DNA from: Puniceicoccaceae bacterium
Lineage (GTDB): Bacteria; Verrucomicrobiota; Verrucomicrobiia; Opitutales; Opitutaceae
Length of the DNA stretch: 35,103 bases
Direction: 5' to 3'
Assembly (NCBI GenBank): GCA_007695295.1
Contig: REEB01000120.1
Coordinates: 1-35,103, forward strand
The first letter of the stretch is position 1, and every line of letters begins with the position of its first letter. Below, in pieces: positions 25,421 through 33,156 of the stretch. The notes beneath the pieces are model-generated. The model saw only the letters and a program-made list of their open reading frames with translations. It was not told where the DNA came from and searched no databases. Position numbers and translations under genes: made by a program.

Positions 25421-25554
25421 CTCCGCCCCGGCAGGGGCGGCGCACATCCGCAGAGGCCCCCTCAGCCCCGGCAGGGGCGACGGGAAATTAGCCGGTGGCG
25501 CCAGCCACCGGGAACCGGCCCACCCAAACCCTCCGCCGCAGCAGGAGCGGCGCA
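25421..25554. repeat. Cluster of short palindromic repeats
   Basis: Three perfect palindromes lie in series: CCGCCCC-GGCA-GGGGCGG (25423-25440), GCCCC-GGCA-GGGGC (25465-25478) and CCGGTGG-CGCCAG-CCACCGG (25492-25511). A 24-base unit at 25421-25444 recurs at 25531-25554 with about three differences. They sit after the stop of the sugar isomerase gene and upstream of the diflavin reductase on the same strand. They look like REP/BIME-type intergenic elements and could form transcript-stabilising or terminating hairpins. Confidence 0.65.
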
Positions 25555-25592
25555 TCGCTTCCCTACCAACCCGCTCTTTCACCGCGCCGGCC

Positions 25593-26378
25593 TCAGCCGA
25601 CTTTCAGGCCGGCGTCGAGCACCTGTTTCTCCAAGGCCTCGTAGGCGGCGGCATGCTCGGCGGCAAGGTCGCCCCAACCGCATTCAATCGAGAGGTCACC
25701 GCTGTAGCCGGTCTTGGCGAGGTTGTAGAGAAAGGGGCGGAAATCATCGCCGGCCACGCCGGGGGCGGTCCGCTTCTCCTTCTCCGCCAAATGCACGTGG
25801 GCGAGGAGGTCACCGGTCTCGAGCAGGATTTCCGGTCCCTCGCCATCACGCAGCATGTGGAAAAAGTCGGCCAGCAGACGGATGTTGGGGTGGCCGACTT
25901 CGCGAATGTAGCCGGCGCCTTCGGCCACGGTGTTGATGAAATTGCACTCGCCGGTGTTGAGGGGTTCGAGCACCACGGTGACGCCGTTGGCCTCGGCGGC
26001 GGGGGCGACCAGACGGAGGGCCTGCAAAAACTGCGCCCGCCCTTCATCGGGTGAAAATCCCTCGGGCAACCCGCGGGCGCCACCGCTGCCGAAGACGATC
26101 GAGCGGATCCCGGTGCGCTTGGCCCGCCGAAAGGCTGACTCCGCCCAGGCGACCAGCCGGGCCTCGTCGACTTTCGGACCCGTCACCTTGAGGTCGCCGG
26201 GCAGGAAGCAGTTGGCGGCGCGAACGGCAAGTCCGCCGGTTTTCGCAAGGTTGGCCTCGAAGTCGGCCTCAGGCTTTTCCGGAACGAGAAAGGACTGGAC
26301 ATTGGCTTCGACGTAGTGGAAGCGGAAGCCATTGAGGGAGGCGGCGGTTTCGGGGGCGGTGCAGATGCCGAGTTTCAT
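25593..26378 (-). CDS. Sugar phosphate isomerase/epimerase (hydroxypyruvate-isomerase-like)
   Basis: A 261-residue TIM-barrel protein of the AP-endonuclease-2 / xylose-isomerase-like superfamily. The metal-site residues are Glu138 in VVLEPLN, Asp171 in LLADFFHM, His197 in HVHLAEKEKRTAPG and Glu232 in LSIECGW. That HL.E...R..PG stretch is the pattern of hydroxypyruvate isomerase, tagatose epimerase and related ketose-metabolising enzymes. Activity could be isomerisation or epimerisation of a (keto-)sugar. It is the last gene of the minus-strand sugar unit, 22 bases after the uronate-isomerase-like gene. Confidence 0.85.
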   Translation of the reverse strand: MKLGICTAPETAASLNGFRFHYVEANVQSFLVPEKPEADFEANLAKTGGLAVRAANCFLPGDLKVTGPKVDEARLVAWAESAFRRAKRTGIRSIVFGSGGARGLPEGFSPDEGRAQFLQALRLVAPAAEANGVTVVLEPLNTGECNFINTVAEGAGYIREVGHPNIRLLADFFHMLRDGEGPEILLETGDLLAHVHLAEKEKRTAPGVAGDDFRPFLYNLAKTGYSGDLSIECGWGDLAAEHAAAYEALEKQVLDAGLKVG

Positions 26379-26400
26379 GGGTGCGGGGGTTGGTGGTGGA

Positions 26401-27651
26401 TCAGCGGGCGAGAAAGGCTTCGAAGGCGCCGCCGAAGAGGAGCCGGATGTCGCGCTCCAACTCTTTTTCGGTCACCTCCCAGCCGGTGGCGGCAAGGTCG
26501 CGGTATTTGTCCTTGAGGACGCGGGCGATGATCTCGCGGGAGTGCGTCCATTTATAAACGATCTGGTCGAGTACGCGTGCGTCGGAGTGCTGGGGGGTGA
26601 CGCTGAGGCCGAGCAGCTCCAGGCGCATCCGGGTCATGTCCTCGATGATGACCGGGTTGTTGAGAAACCACCAGCAGCCGAAGATGTGCAGGTTGCGGAA
26701 TTTCCGCGCCATCACGCAGAGCTGGTACTGGTTTTCGCGGGAGAGCACGGTGAGGAGAAACTTCACGTCGTCGTTCGCGGCGATCATCCGCTCAAAGCAC
26801 TCCAGATCGGAGCGGCCGACGGCGTCGCCGGCGAGTTGGAGGCCGGGGTTAAGACCGCGCTTCACCCCCGGCATCATGGCAAAGGGCAGGCCGCGCTCGC
26901 GGCAGAAGGGCAGCACGACTTTGTCGATGAGCTTCGCGGTGTCGGAGGAATCCGGATACTTGAAATCCCAGGGCAGGGAAACCATCAGGAAAAGCGGCTC
27001 CATCACCCCGGCCCAGTGATCGAGAAACCGCCGCAGCTCGGAGATGGTCTTGGCGTTGAGCGCGGGGGTGACGGCGTAGCCCTGCTCGCGCAGAAACGGC
27101 ACCGTGCCCTTCCAGTCGACCAAGAGGGGATCAACCCGCAGTGCGGCGGTGAAGCGCGGATCGCGCGCGAAGCCTTTTTCCCAGACCGGGTACTCGAGCG
27201 GGTCGAAGGGCGAGTTGGTCATGCAGATGGTGCGGACGTTGGCCGCCTCCATGCAGCGGGTGACGTGCTCGGCGGGCTTCTGCCGGGCGAACCACTTGCG
27301 CAGCTTGGGCAAGTCGCGCTTGCGCACGTCGAGCCCGAAGCGGTTGAGGGTCGTGAGAACCCCGCGGCAGGCCTCCGAGACCGGCGAATGCTTGAGAAAG
27401 AGTTCCTCCCAAACGAGGTCGGCCTGCTCGGTCTTGGAAAGCTTCCAAAAGTCTTTGTAGCTGAGATCGTGATACCGGAAGACCTCCGCCACGAGGTAGT
27501 GGTAGACGAGCAGATCGTCGATCCCCCAGAGCAGCAATTCGCCAAAGGCCGGGTCGTAAAGGTGGGTGTGGATGTCGTAGACCGGGGTCTTTTCGACCAG
27601 CCGGTCGATGGCCTTTTCGAGGCGGGCGGGCTTGAGGGCTTTGGCTTTCAT
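26401..27651 (-). CDS. Uronate isomerase (UxaC)-like protein, amidohydrolase superfamily
   Basis: A 416-residue metal-dependent TIM-barrel protein related to glucuronate isomerase (PF02614 type), which converts glucuronate to fructuronate. VYDIHTHLYDP gives the metal-binding HxH (His28, His30). VFRYHDLSYKDFW, TNSPFDPLEYPVW, RVDPLLVDW and the ending QHSDARVLDQIVYKWTHSR follow the family order. Length is near the lower end for UxaC (about 430-470), and identity to canonical UxaC looks low, so the substrate may differ from glucuronate. The ATG at 27651 was chosen over earlier in-frame starts that lie inside the neighbour. It lies 10 bases after the preceding isomerase gene, so they are tightly linked. 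Confidence 0.8.
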   Translation of the reverse strand: MKAKALKPARLEKAIDRLVEKTPVYDIHTHLYDPAFGELLLWGIDDLLVYHYLVAEVFRYHDLSYKDFWKLSKTEQADLVWEELFLKHSPVSEACRGVLTTLNRFGLDVRKRDLPKLRKWFARQKPAEHVTRCMEAANVRTICMTNSPFDPLEYPVWEKGFARDPRFTAALRVDPLLVDWKGTVPFLREQGYAVTPALNAKTISELRRFLDHWAGVMEPLFLMVSLPWDFKYPDSSDTAKLIDKVVLPFCRERGLPFAMMPGVKRGLNPGLQLAGDAVGRSDLECFERMIAANDDVKFLLTVLSRENQYQLCVMARKFRNLHIFGCWWFLNNPVIIEDMTRMRLELLGLSVTPQHSDARVLDQIVYKWTHSREIIARVLKDKYRDLAATGWEVTEKELERDIRLLFGGAFEAFLAR

Positions 27652-27661
27652 GGCGGAGATC

Positions 27662-28435
27662 TCAGGGGGCGACGAGGTGGTCGCGGATGTAGTCGAAGCT
27701 CTGCCGGATGGAGTCGAAGGGATCTCCGGGGCAGGTGTCCTGCTCGACGATGAACCATTCGCAGCCGGCCTTCTCCGCGGCCGCCACGATGCGGCGGAAG
27801 TCGAGGTTGCCGTTGCCGATTTCGCAGAAGGTGGGCTTGTTTTCCGTGGTGAAGGTGTAGTCCTTGAGATGGATGAGTGGCATGCGGCCGGCCATCTTTT
27901 CGCACCAGGCGACGGGATCGCCGCCGCCATACTGCACCCAATAGGTGTCGAGCTCGGCCTTGAGGTGGGCGGGCTTGGTGCCGGCGTAAATGGCGTCGAG
28001 CACGGTGGCGTCGCCGTGGCGGACGAATTCGATCCCGTGGTTGTGGTAGGAGAGGGTCTGCCCGGCGGCGGCGAGCACGGCTCCGGCCTGGTCGAGCCCC
28101 TCGATGAGCGCGGCCACGCTCTTCGGGTCGCCGAAGTCCACCCCCCGGGGGAAGGGGTAGGCGGTGTGGGGGCAACCGAGCTTCTTCAACCGGTCGACCA
28201 CCTTTGCCGGCTCCTGCAGGATGGTGTCCGACCCCTCATGGGTGGCGCAGCAGACGAGGCCTTCGCCCTTGAGGATGCGCACGATCTCCTCCTCGGGGAT
28301 GGGGCCGATGGCGCTGAGCTGGACCGCGGTGTATCCGATTTCCCTTACTTTCTTGCAGGCAGCGGTGAAGTCCGCGGCGGTTTTCGCATGTTCGCGGAGG
28401 GTGTAAAACTGGAGGGCGACTTGTTCGAGTTTCAT
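27662..28435 (-). CDS. Sugar phosphate isomerase/epimerase (IolE/IolI-like fold)
   Basis: A 257-residue AP-endonuclease-2-fold TIM barrel. LEQVALQFYTLREH opens the barrel. YHNHGIEF (130-137), ELDTYWVQYGGGDPV (161-175), IHLKD (188-192), EIGNGNLDF (205-213) and FIVEQD (228-233) are the metal and substrate signatures of this branch. Relatives include myo-inosose-processing enzymes and many uncharacterised proteins paired with Gfo/Idh/MocA dehydrogenases. It is 27 bases after such a dehydrogenase here, so it probably acts on that enzyme's keto-sugar product; this is inference from context. Confidence 0.88.
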   Translation of the reverse strand: MKLEQVALQFYTLREHAKTAADFTAACKKVREIGYTAVQLSAIGPIPEEEIVRILKGEGLVCCATHEGSDTILQEPAKVVDRLKKLGCPHTAYPFPRGVDFGDPKSVAALIEGLDQAGAVLAAAGQTLSYHNHGIEFVRHGDATVLDAIYAGTKPAHLKAELDTYWVQYGGGDPVAWCEKMAGRMPLIHLKDYTFTTENKPTFCEIGNGNLDFRRIVAAAEKAGCEWFIVEQDTCPGDPFDSIRQSFDYIRDHLVAP

Positions 28436-28462
28436 GGATGCGGGGGGGGCGGAGCTTGAGGA

Positions 28463-29626
28463 TTAGAAGGATTTGGAGAAATCCTCGGCCGGGGCGGCTT
28501 TGGCGGACTTTTTCACCTTCTCCTGATAGCGGGAGCCGGCGATGAGCTTTTTCAGGTGCCGCTCGTAGGCCTTGGCGTCGAGTGGCAGCTCCACGGTTTT
28601 GCCGAGGAAGGAGGAGAAGAGCATGGCGTTGCCCAGCTCTACGGAGTGGATGCCTTCGACGGCCGGCGAGATCAGCGTCGCCTTGTCGAGGATGGCGTCG
28701 ACAAAGTTGGTCAGGATGCCGTTGTGCTGGCTACCATGGTTGGGGGCGGGGATGGTCACGTCCCAAGTCTCCGGGCGGGCGAAGGAGCCGGGATGGGTGC
28801 GGGAAAATTCGCTCATCGGCTGCACGTTGCGCCGGTAGGTGATGCGGTCGTCCTCGTAGACGACCCGCCCCTGCTCGGCGGTGATTTCGAGGCGGTTGGT
28901 GCCGGGCGCCTCGCCGGTGGAGGTGATGAAAACCGCATGGGATCCATCGGCGTATTCCATGTAGGCGGTGACGTCGTCCTCGACTTCGATGTCGTGGTAA
29001 CGCCCGATGGCGCAGGTCGCCCGAACCCGCACCGGCATGCCGAACATCCATTGGAAGAGGTCGAGGTTGTGGGGGCACTGGTTGAGCAGCACGCCGCCGC
29101 CCTCGCCCCCCCAGGTGGCGCGCCAGCCGCCCGAGGCGTAGTAGGCTTCGGTCCGGAACCAGTTCGTGATGATCCAGTTGATCCGCCGGATGGTGCCCAG
29201 CTCGCCGCTGCGGATGAGGTTGCGGATCTTGATGTAGTAAGGATCGGTGCGCTGGTTGAACATGGCCGCGAAGACCTGCTTTTTCTCCCGGCCTTTGTAG
29301 GCGGCGATGAGCTTCTCGGCATCCGCCTTGTGCACCGAGACCGGCTTCTCGACCATCACATGCAGGCCCTGCTTGAGCGCCTCGATCCCGAGGGTGGTGT
29401 GAGCGTAGTGCGGGGTCGCAATGATGACGGCGTCGACTTTCCCGGACGCCAGAAAAGCCTTCGGATCCTCGTAGCGGGCCAAGTCCTCAAAGGGCTGGAG
29501 GCGCTGGGGGTTGAGATCGCAGACGGCGGCAAGGGTGGCCCGGGGCACTTTGCCGGCCTTGAGGCTGGCGGCGTGGGCGCTGCCCATGTTGCCCAATCCG
29601 ATGATTCCGAAGCGTAGTGATTTCAT
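28463..29626 (-). CDS. Gfo/Idh/MocA family oxidoreductase
   Basis: A 387-residue NAD(P)-dependent sugar or polyol dehydrogenase. The Rossmann motif is FGIIGLGNMGSAHA (6-19), the family motif VEKPVS (92-97) supplies Lys94, and NQCPHNLDLFQWMFG gives the C-terminal domain signature. The extra C-terminal tail is rich in Lys and Ala (ends KSAKAAPAEDFSKSF). The ATG at 29626 was chosen for the family N-terminus; the upstream open frame is antisense to the divergent gene. It leads a tightly packed minus-strand unit of four genes. Confidence 0.93.
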   Translation of the reverse strand: MKSLRFGIIGLGNMGSAHAASLKAGKVPRATLAAVCDLNPQRLQPFEDLARYEDPKAFLASGKVDAVIIATPHYAHTTLGIEALKQGLHVMVEKPVSVHKADAEKLIAAYKGREKKQVFAAMFNQRTDPYYIKIRNLIRSGELGTIRRINWIITNWFRTEAYYASGGWRATWGGEGGGVLLNQCPHNLDLFQWMFGMPVRVRATCAIGRYHDIEVEDDVTAYMEYADGSHAVFITSTGEAPGTNRLEITAEQGRVVYEDDRITYRRNVQPMSEFSRTHPGSFARPETWDVTIPAPNHGSQHNGILTNFVDAILDKATLISPAVEGIHSVELGNAMLFSSFLGKTVELPLDAKAYERHLKKLIAGSRYQEKVKKSAKAAPAEDFSKSF

Positions 29627-29801
29627 AAAACGGGGGGGTTGAGGGTGACCCGGGAAGCGCCCGGAGCGACTGATCCAACAGGTGTAGGATCGGGGCGGCG
29701 GATCTGTCAAACCTTTCACCCCGCCGCTGGCGAAAACAACCCCGCCGGATGGGATTTTCTTGCCCCCGACGGGCCGCAAAGTCAGACCGACGGGCTTTCC
29801 C
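29627..29801. promoter_or_regulatory. Divergent control region of the sugar island
   Basis: These 175 bases separate the two divergent sugar-oxidation units. They contain an inverted repeat, GATCC-N10-GGATC (29672-29691), and a 9-base direct repeat CCGACGGGC at 29766-29774 and 29787-29795, 21 bases apart and just upstream of the ATG at 29802. Either could bind a regulator; the 21-base phasing is two helical turns. No regulator gene is present in the window. Confidence 0.4.
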
Positions 29802-30866
29802 ATGAGCTCCACCAAACCCCTTCGTATTGGTTTCATTGGTACAGGCGGCATCGCCCTCAACGCCCACCTCCCGGCCTGGCAGGCCTGCCCCGACACCGAG
29901 ATTGTCGCCGTCGCCGATGTCTCCGAAGAAGCCGCCCGGAAGTTCGTCATCGCCACCGGCGGCCAGGCGCAGGTCTTCGCGGACTACCGCGACCTCCTCA
30001 GACTCGACCTCGACGCGGTCGACGTCTGCACCCCGAACAAGGTTCACACACCCGCCGTGGTGGCCGCCCTCGAAGCCGGCAAGCACGTGCTCTGCGAAAA
30101 ACCCCTCGCCGTTTCCACCGGCGAGATCGAGGCCATCGGTGCGGCGGTGAAAAGCTCCGGCAAGGTGCTGATGAGCGCCCAGCACCTGCGCTTCACGCCC
30201 GCCGCCCGCGCCATCCGCGATTGGGCCGACCAAGGCAACCTCGGCGAGGTCTACTACGCCCGCGTCCAGGCCCTGCGCCGCAACTTGCTCCCGGCCCGCC
30301 CGGGTTTCACCGATGTCAGCCTCTCCGGCGGCGGGCCGTGCTTTGACATCGGCGTGCACGCCCTCGACCTCGCGCTCTGGCTGATGGATTTCCCCACGCC
30401 GGTCCGCGTCACCGGCACCACCCGGGTCAACTTCGCCAAAGGCCACAAGATCCCCGGTCTCTGGGGCAACTGGAGCCGGGAGGCGTTTTCCGTGGAGGAC
30501 TTCGCGAGCGGCTTTATCCACTTTGACAACGGCGCCACCATGGCCATCGAGACCTCCTGGCTCGGCCACCAGCAGGAAAACGAGGTCATGGCCTGCCAGC
30601 TCTACGGCCTCGAAGGCGGCGTCAAGTGGCCGTCGACCGAGTTCGCCTCCACCACCGGCACCACCTTCACCCAAGGCAGCCTCACCTCCTCCGCCAATGC
30701 CGGCAAGCCCCACCACGAGGTCGTCAAGGCCTTCGTCGCCTCCATCCGCGAAGGCATCCCGCCGGCGGTGCCCTGGACGGAAACCCTCAAGGTCATCGCC
30801 ATCCTCGAAGCCATCTATCGCTCCGCCCGCGAGGGCCGGGAGATCGCGATCGACGCCACCCCGTAA
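29802..30866 (+). CDS. Gfo/Idh/MocA family oxidoreductase
   Basis: A 354-residue NAD(P)-dependent dehydrogenase. IGFIGTGGIALNAHLPAW (9-26) is the nucleotide-binding motif, LCEKPLAV (97-104) holds the conserved Lys100, and GGGPCFDIGVHALDLALWLMDF is the C-terminal domain signature with the usual Asp and His. The C-terminus GIPPAVPWTETLKVIAILEAIYRSAREGREI is the typical closing helix. The ATG at 29802 was preferred because an earlier in-frame start lies in the control region. The next gene on this strand, another Gfo/Idh/MocA dehydrogenase, begins 36 bases after its stop. Confidence 0.94.
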   Translation: MSSTKPLRIGFIGTGGIALNAHLPAWQACPDTEIVAVADVSEEAARKFVIATGGQAQVFADYRDLLRLDLDAVDVCTPNKVHTPAVVAALEAGKHVLCEKPLAVSTGEIEAIGAAVKSSGKVLMSAQHLRFTPAARAIRDWADQGNLGEVYYARVQALRRNLLPARPGFTDVSLSGGGPCFDIGVHALDLALWLMDFPTPVRVTGTTRVNFAKGHKIPGLWGNWSREAFSVEDFASGFIHFDNGATMAIETSWLGHQQENEVMACQLYGLEGGVKWPSTEFASTTGTTFTQGSLTSSANAGKPHHEVVKAFVASIREGIPPAVPWTETLKVIAILEAIYRSAREGREIAIDATP

Positions 30867-30902
30867 CAGCACTCCCACTACATCCACCCCACCGCCCCCG
30901 CC

Positions 30903-31907
30903 ATGGCCCGCCTCGCCTTTCTCTCCACCGCCCACATCCACACCCGCGGCTTCATCGAAAACGTGCTCAAGGCCGGCGACGGCCGCACCATCGCCGGCAT
31001 CTGGGACGACGCGGCCGACCGCGGCCGGCGCTATGCGGAAAAGGCCGACGCCCACTTCGAGCCCGATCTCGACCGCCTGCTGCACAACCCCGAGGTGGAC
31101 GGCTTCGTCATCTGCGCGGAAAACACCCGCCACCTCGACCTGCTCCGCCGGGCGCTCCCGATCGGCAAACCCGTTTTCTGCGAAAAACCACTCGTGACCA
31201 CGGTCGATGACCTGGCCGAACTCCGCCGCCTGCTCGCCGTCCACCCCACCCCTCTCTGCAGCGGCTACTTCCAGCCCTTCAGCCCCGCCCTCCGCAGCGC
31301 GGCCGGGTTGATCGCGGCAGATGCTTTCGGCGCCATCACCCGCATCCGCTACCGCAACGCCCACCACGCCGCCTACGGCCGGTGGTTCGACTCGCCCGAC
31401 CTCGCCTGGTTCACCGACCCCGCTTTATCCGGCGGCGGCGGCTTCATGGACATGGGCACCCACGCCCTCCACCTCGTCCGCACGCTCTTCGGCCCCGCCA
31501 CCGAAGCCTGGGCCGAGATCGCCAACCACTCCGGCCAATATCCGGCCTGCGACGACTACGGCATTGCCCACCTACGCTTCGCCAACGGCATCCTCGGCAC
31601 CATCGAAGCCGGCTGGACCCAGACGGGCGGACTCCAGGGCCTCGAAATCACCGGCGCCAAGGCCTGCCTCTGGAACACGCCCGACGGCTACGTGCTCGGC
31701 GCCCCCGGCGAGCCGCCCGCCCCGCTCGCCATCACCGCCCAGGCCCGGCCCAGCACCATCGACCGGCTCGTCGCGATCATCCGCGGCAGCCTCACCGAAG
31801 AGGAGTGGCGCGCCGATCTCGAAGCCGCCCTCGACACCGTCGCCCTCATGGCCGCCTGCTACCAGTCCGCGGAAACGAAAAACTGGACCGGCGTCGCCCG
31901 TCCCTAA
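30903..31907 (+). CDS. Gfo/Idh/MocA family oxidoreductase, divergent N-terminus
   Basis: A 334-residue member of the same superfamily, with FCEKPLVT (92-99, Lys95) and GGGGFMDMGTHALHLVRTLFG in the C-terminal domain. Its first strand reads LAFLSTAHIHTRGF rather than the glycine-rich GxGxxG of its neighbours, a variant seen in a subgroup of this family, so cofactor binding may differ. It is probably co-transcribed with the upstream dehydrogenase, and the two are too different to be recent duplicates. Substrate unknown. It converges with the paralogous envelope-protein genes, 40 bases away. Confidence 0.9.
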   Translation: MARLAFLSTAHIHTRGFIENVLKAGDGRTIAGIWDDAADRGRRYAEKADAHFEPDLDRLLHNPEVDGFVICAENTRHLDLLRRALPIGKPVFCEKPLVTTVDDLAELRRLLAVHPTPLCSGYFQPFSPALRSAAGLIAADAFGAITRIRYRNAHHAAYGRWFDSPDLAWFTDPALSGGGGFMDMGTHALHLVRTLFGPATEAWAEIANHSGQYPACDDYGIAHLRFANGILGTIEAGWTQTGGLQGLEITGAKACLWNTPDGYVLGAPGEPPAPLAITAQARPSTIDRLVAIIRGSLTEEEWRADLEAALDTVALMAACYQSAETKNWTGVARP

Positions 31908-31947
31908 AAAGCAGAGCCTGCCAAAGGCTGTTACACCCGGCCGGTCC

Positions 31948-33138
31948 TCAATCGTCCGGCCGCGTCCAGCGGCCCAATCCACTCCGGCGGTAGTTGTCCC
32001 AGACCTCCGCGCCTCCGAGGCGGATGATCTCCCTTTCTCCTCGCCGCAGCAGTTCCACGTAGGCCTCTGCATAAGCCTCGGGCTGCTCCACCAACGTGCC
32101 ATACAAGCGGGTATGCTCCTTCGCGATGCCAAGCATCGCCTCCAGCAGGTCCAATTGCTGTGGGAGCGGGGTTTCCTCAGGATGCGGCAACACTTCCTCA
32201 CGAAACTGCCGGTACCGCCGGTCGGTGCTGGCCAACAACTGGGCCATGCGCTCATCGCCGAGAACGGCCCGCTCCGCGCGCAACAGATTGAGCTCCGCCC
32301 CCTGCCGCGCCCCCGCCACAGGTTCATTTTGAGCCCTGAGAAAATCCTCGTAGGCTTCGAGCAAAAGCAATCGCTCATCCCGGCTGGCCTCGACCACCGC
32401 CAACCGGTTGCGCTGCAAGCTGCCGCCCGTGGTTTGCCGGAGACGGAATTCATCAAATTCCGGCGGCGTCAAAAAGGTCTCCACCGCCGCAGCGAGATCA
32501 GACGCTTCACTCCGGGAGCGGTCTCCGGCTGCCTGCTGCGCTGTGGCCCGGCGGGCGGTCAACAATTCGAGACGTTCCCGCTCGATGCGCCTCAACTGCG
32601 GGGATGGCATCGACCCATAGGCAGCCTGCAGGTGCCGCTGGCGAACCGAAGACATCGCCCCGGAACCCCCGGTCATCAGCGCGTCGATTGCTTCCTGGCG
32701 TTCAATGAAGCGGGCATTCGCCAACAAGCGGGCTTCTTCCGACAAGCGGGGGTCTTCCGACGGCGTTTCCTCCTCCGCCAGGGGCAGCAGCCCGGGTGGG
32801 GCATGGGATTGCAGCAGAGCGTTGAGCCCCATCCAGATGGCCTCATCCGGCAAACCCAACACCCTCAAAGCCGGGGGCAGGGCTTCCAGGTCGGCTTGCT
32901 GCACCCGGTCCCAGTCAATCCCCCGCATCCGGTCGGCCGCCCGGGAAACGTCCTCCATGCGGGGATCCGGCGCAACGGCCGGCGCGGACGGCGGCGCCCC
33001 CTTTTCCTCGCGGCTGGCCCCGGCCGCCTCAGTCGCCTCCGGCTCCACCGGCGGTTCCGGTTGGACGAGGCGAAGGGTCAGCAGGAGCGCCACCAGCAGG
33101 GAAACCGCCAACAATGCACTTGGGATCCCGTGCTTCAT
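31948..33138 (-). CDS. Membrane-anchored protein of unknown function (paralogue B)
   Basis: A 396-residue protein with one N-terminal hydrophobic segment (about residues 6-24, SALLAVSLLVALLLTLRLV) without a clear cleavage site, then a Pro/Glu/Ala-rich linker and a charged, helical body. No known domain is recognised. It is paralogous to the gene immediately upstream: LGLPDEAIWMGL matches LGLPDTLIRGMV there, AVLGDERMAQLLASTDRRY matches ELLGDERFHEMAGRSATYF, and LGGAEVWDNYRRSGLGR matches IGGEEAWNRYRNSPTGR. It begins 18 bases after that gene's stop, so the two are almost certainly one operon. A periplasmic or envelope role is inferred from the anchor. Confidence 0.75.
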   Translation of the reverse strand: MKHGIPSALLAVSLLVALLLTLRLVQPEPPVEPEATEAAGASREEKGAPPSAPAVAPDPRMEDVSRAADRMRGIDWDRVQQADLEALPPALRVLGLPDEAIWMGLNALLQSHAPPGLLPLAEEETPSEDPRLSEEARLLANARFIERQEAIDALMTGGSGAMSSVRQRHLQAAYGSMPSPQLRRIERERLELLTARRATAQQAAGDRSRSEASDLAAAVETFLTPPEFDEFRLRQTTGGSLQRNRLAVVEASRDERLLLLEAYEDFLRAQNEPVAGARQGAELNLLRAERAVLGDERMAQLLASTDRRYRQFREEVLPHPEETPLPQQLDLLEAMLGIAKEHTRLYGTLVEQPEAYAEAYVELLRRGEREIIRLGGAEVWDNYRRSGLGRWTRPDD

Positions 33139-33156
33139 TTCCGGCTCACCTCTGCT

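Noticed and set aside
25423-25511. CRISPR-like array
   Set aside because: Units are palindromic, of different sequence and spacing, and there are no regular spacers or cas genes.
31911-31932. Terminator AGCCT-GCCAA-AGGCT between convergent genes
   Set aside because: Only a 5-bp stem with no T tract; too weak to list.
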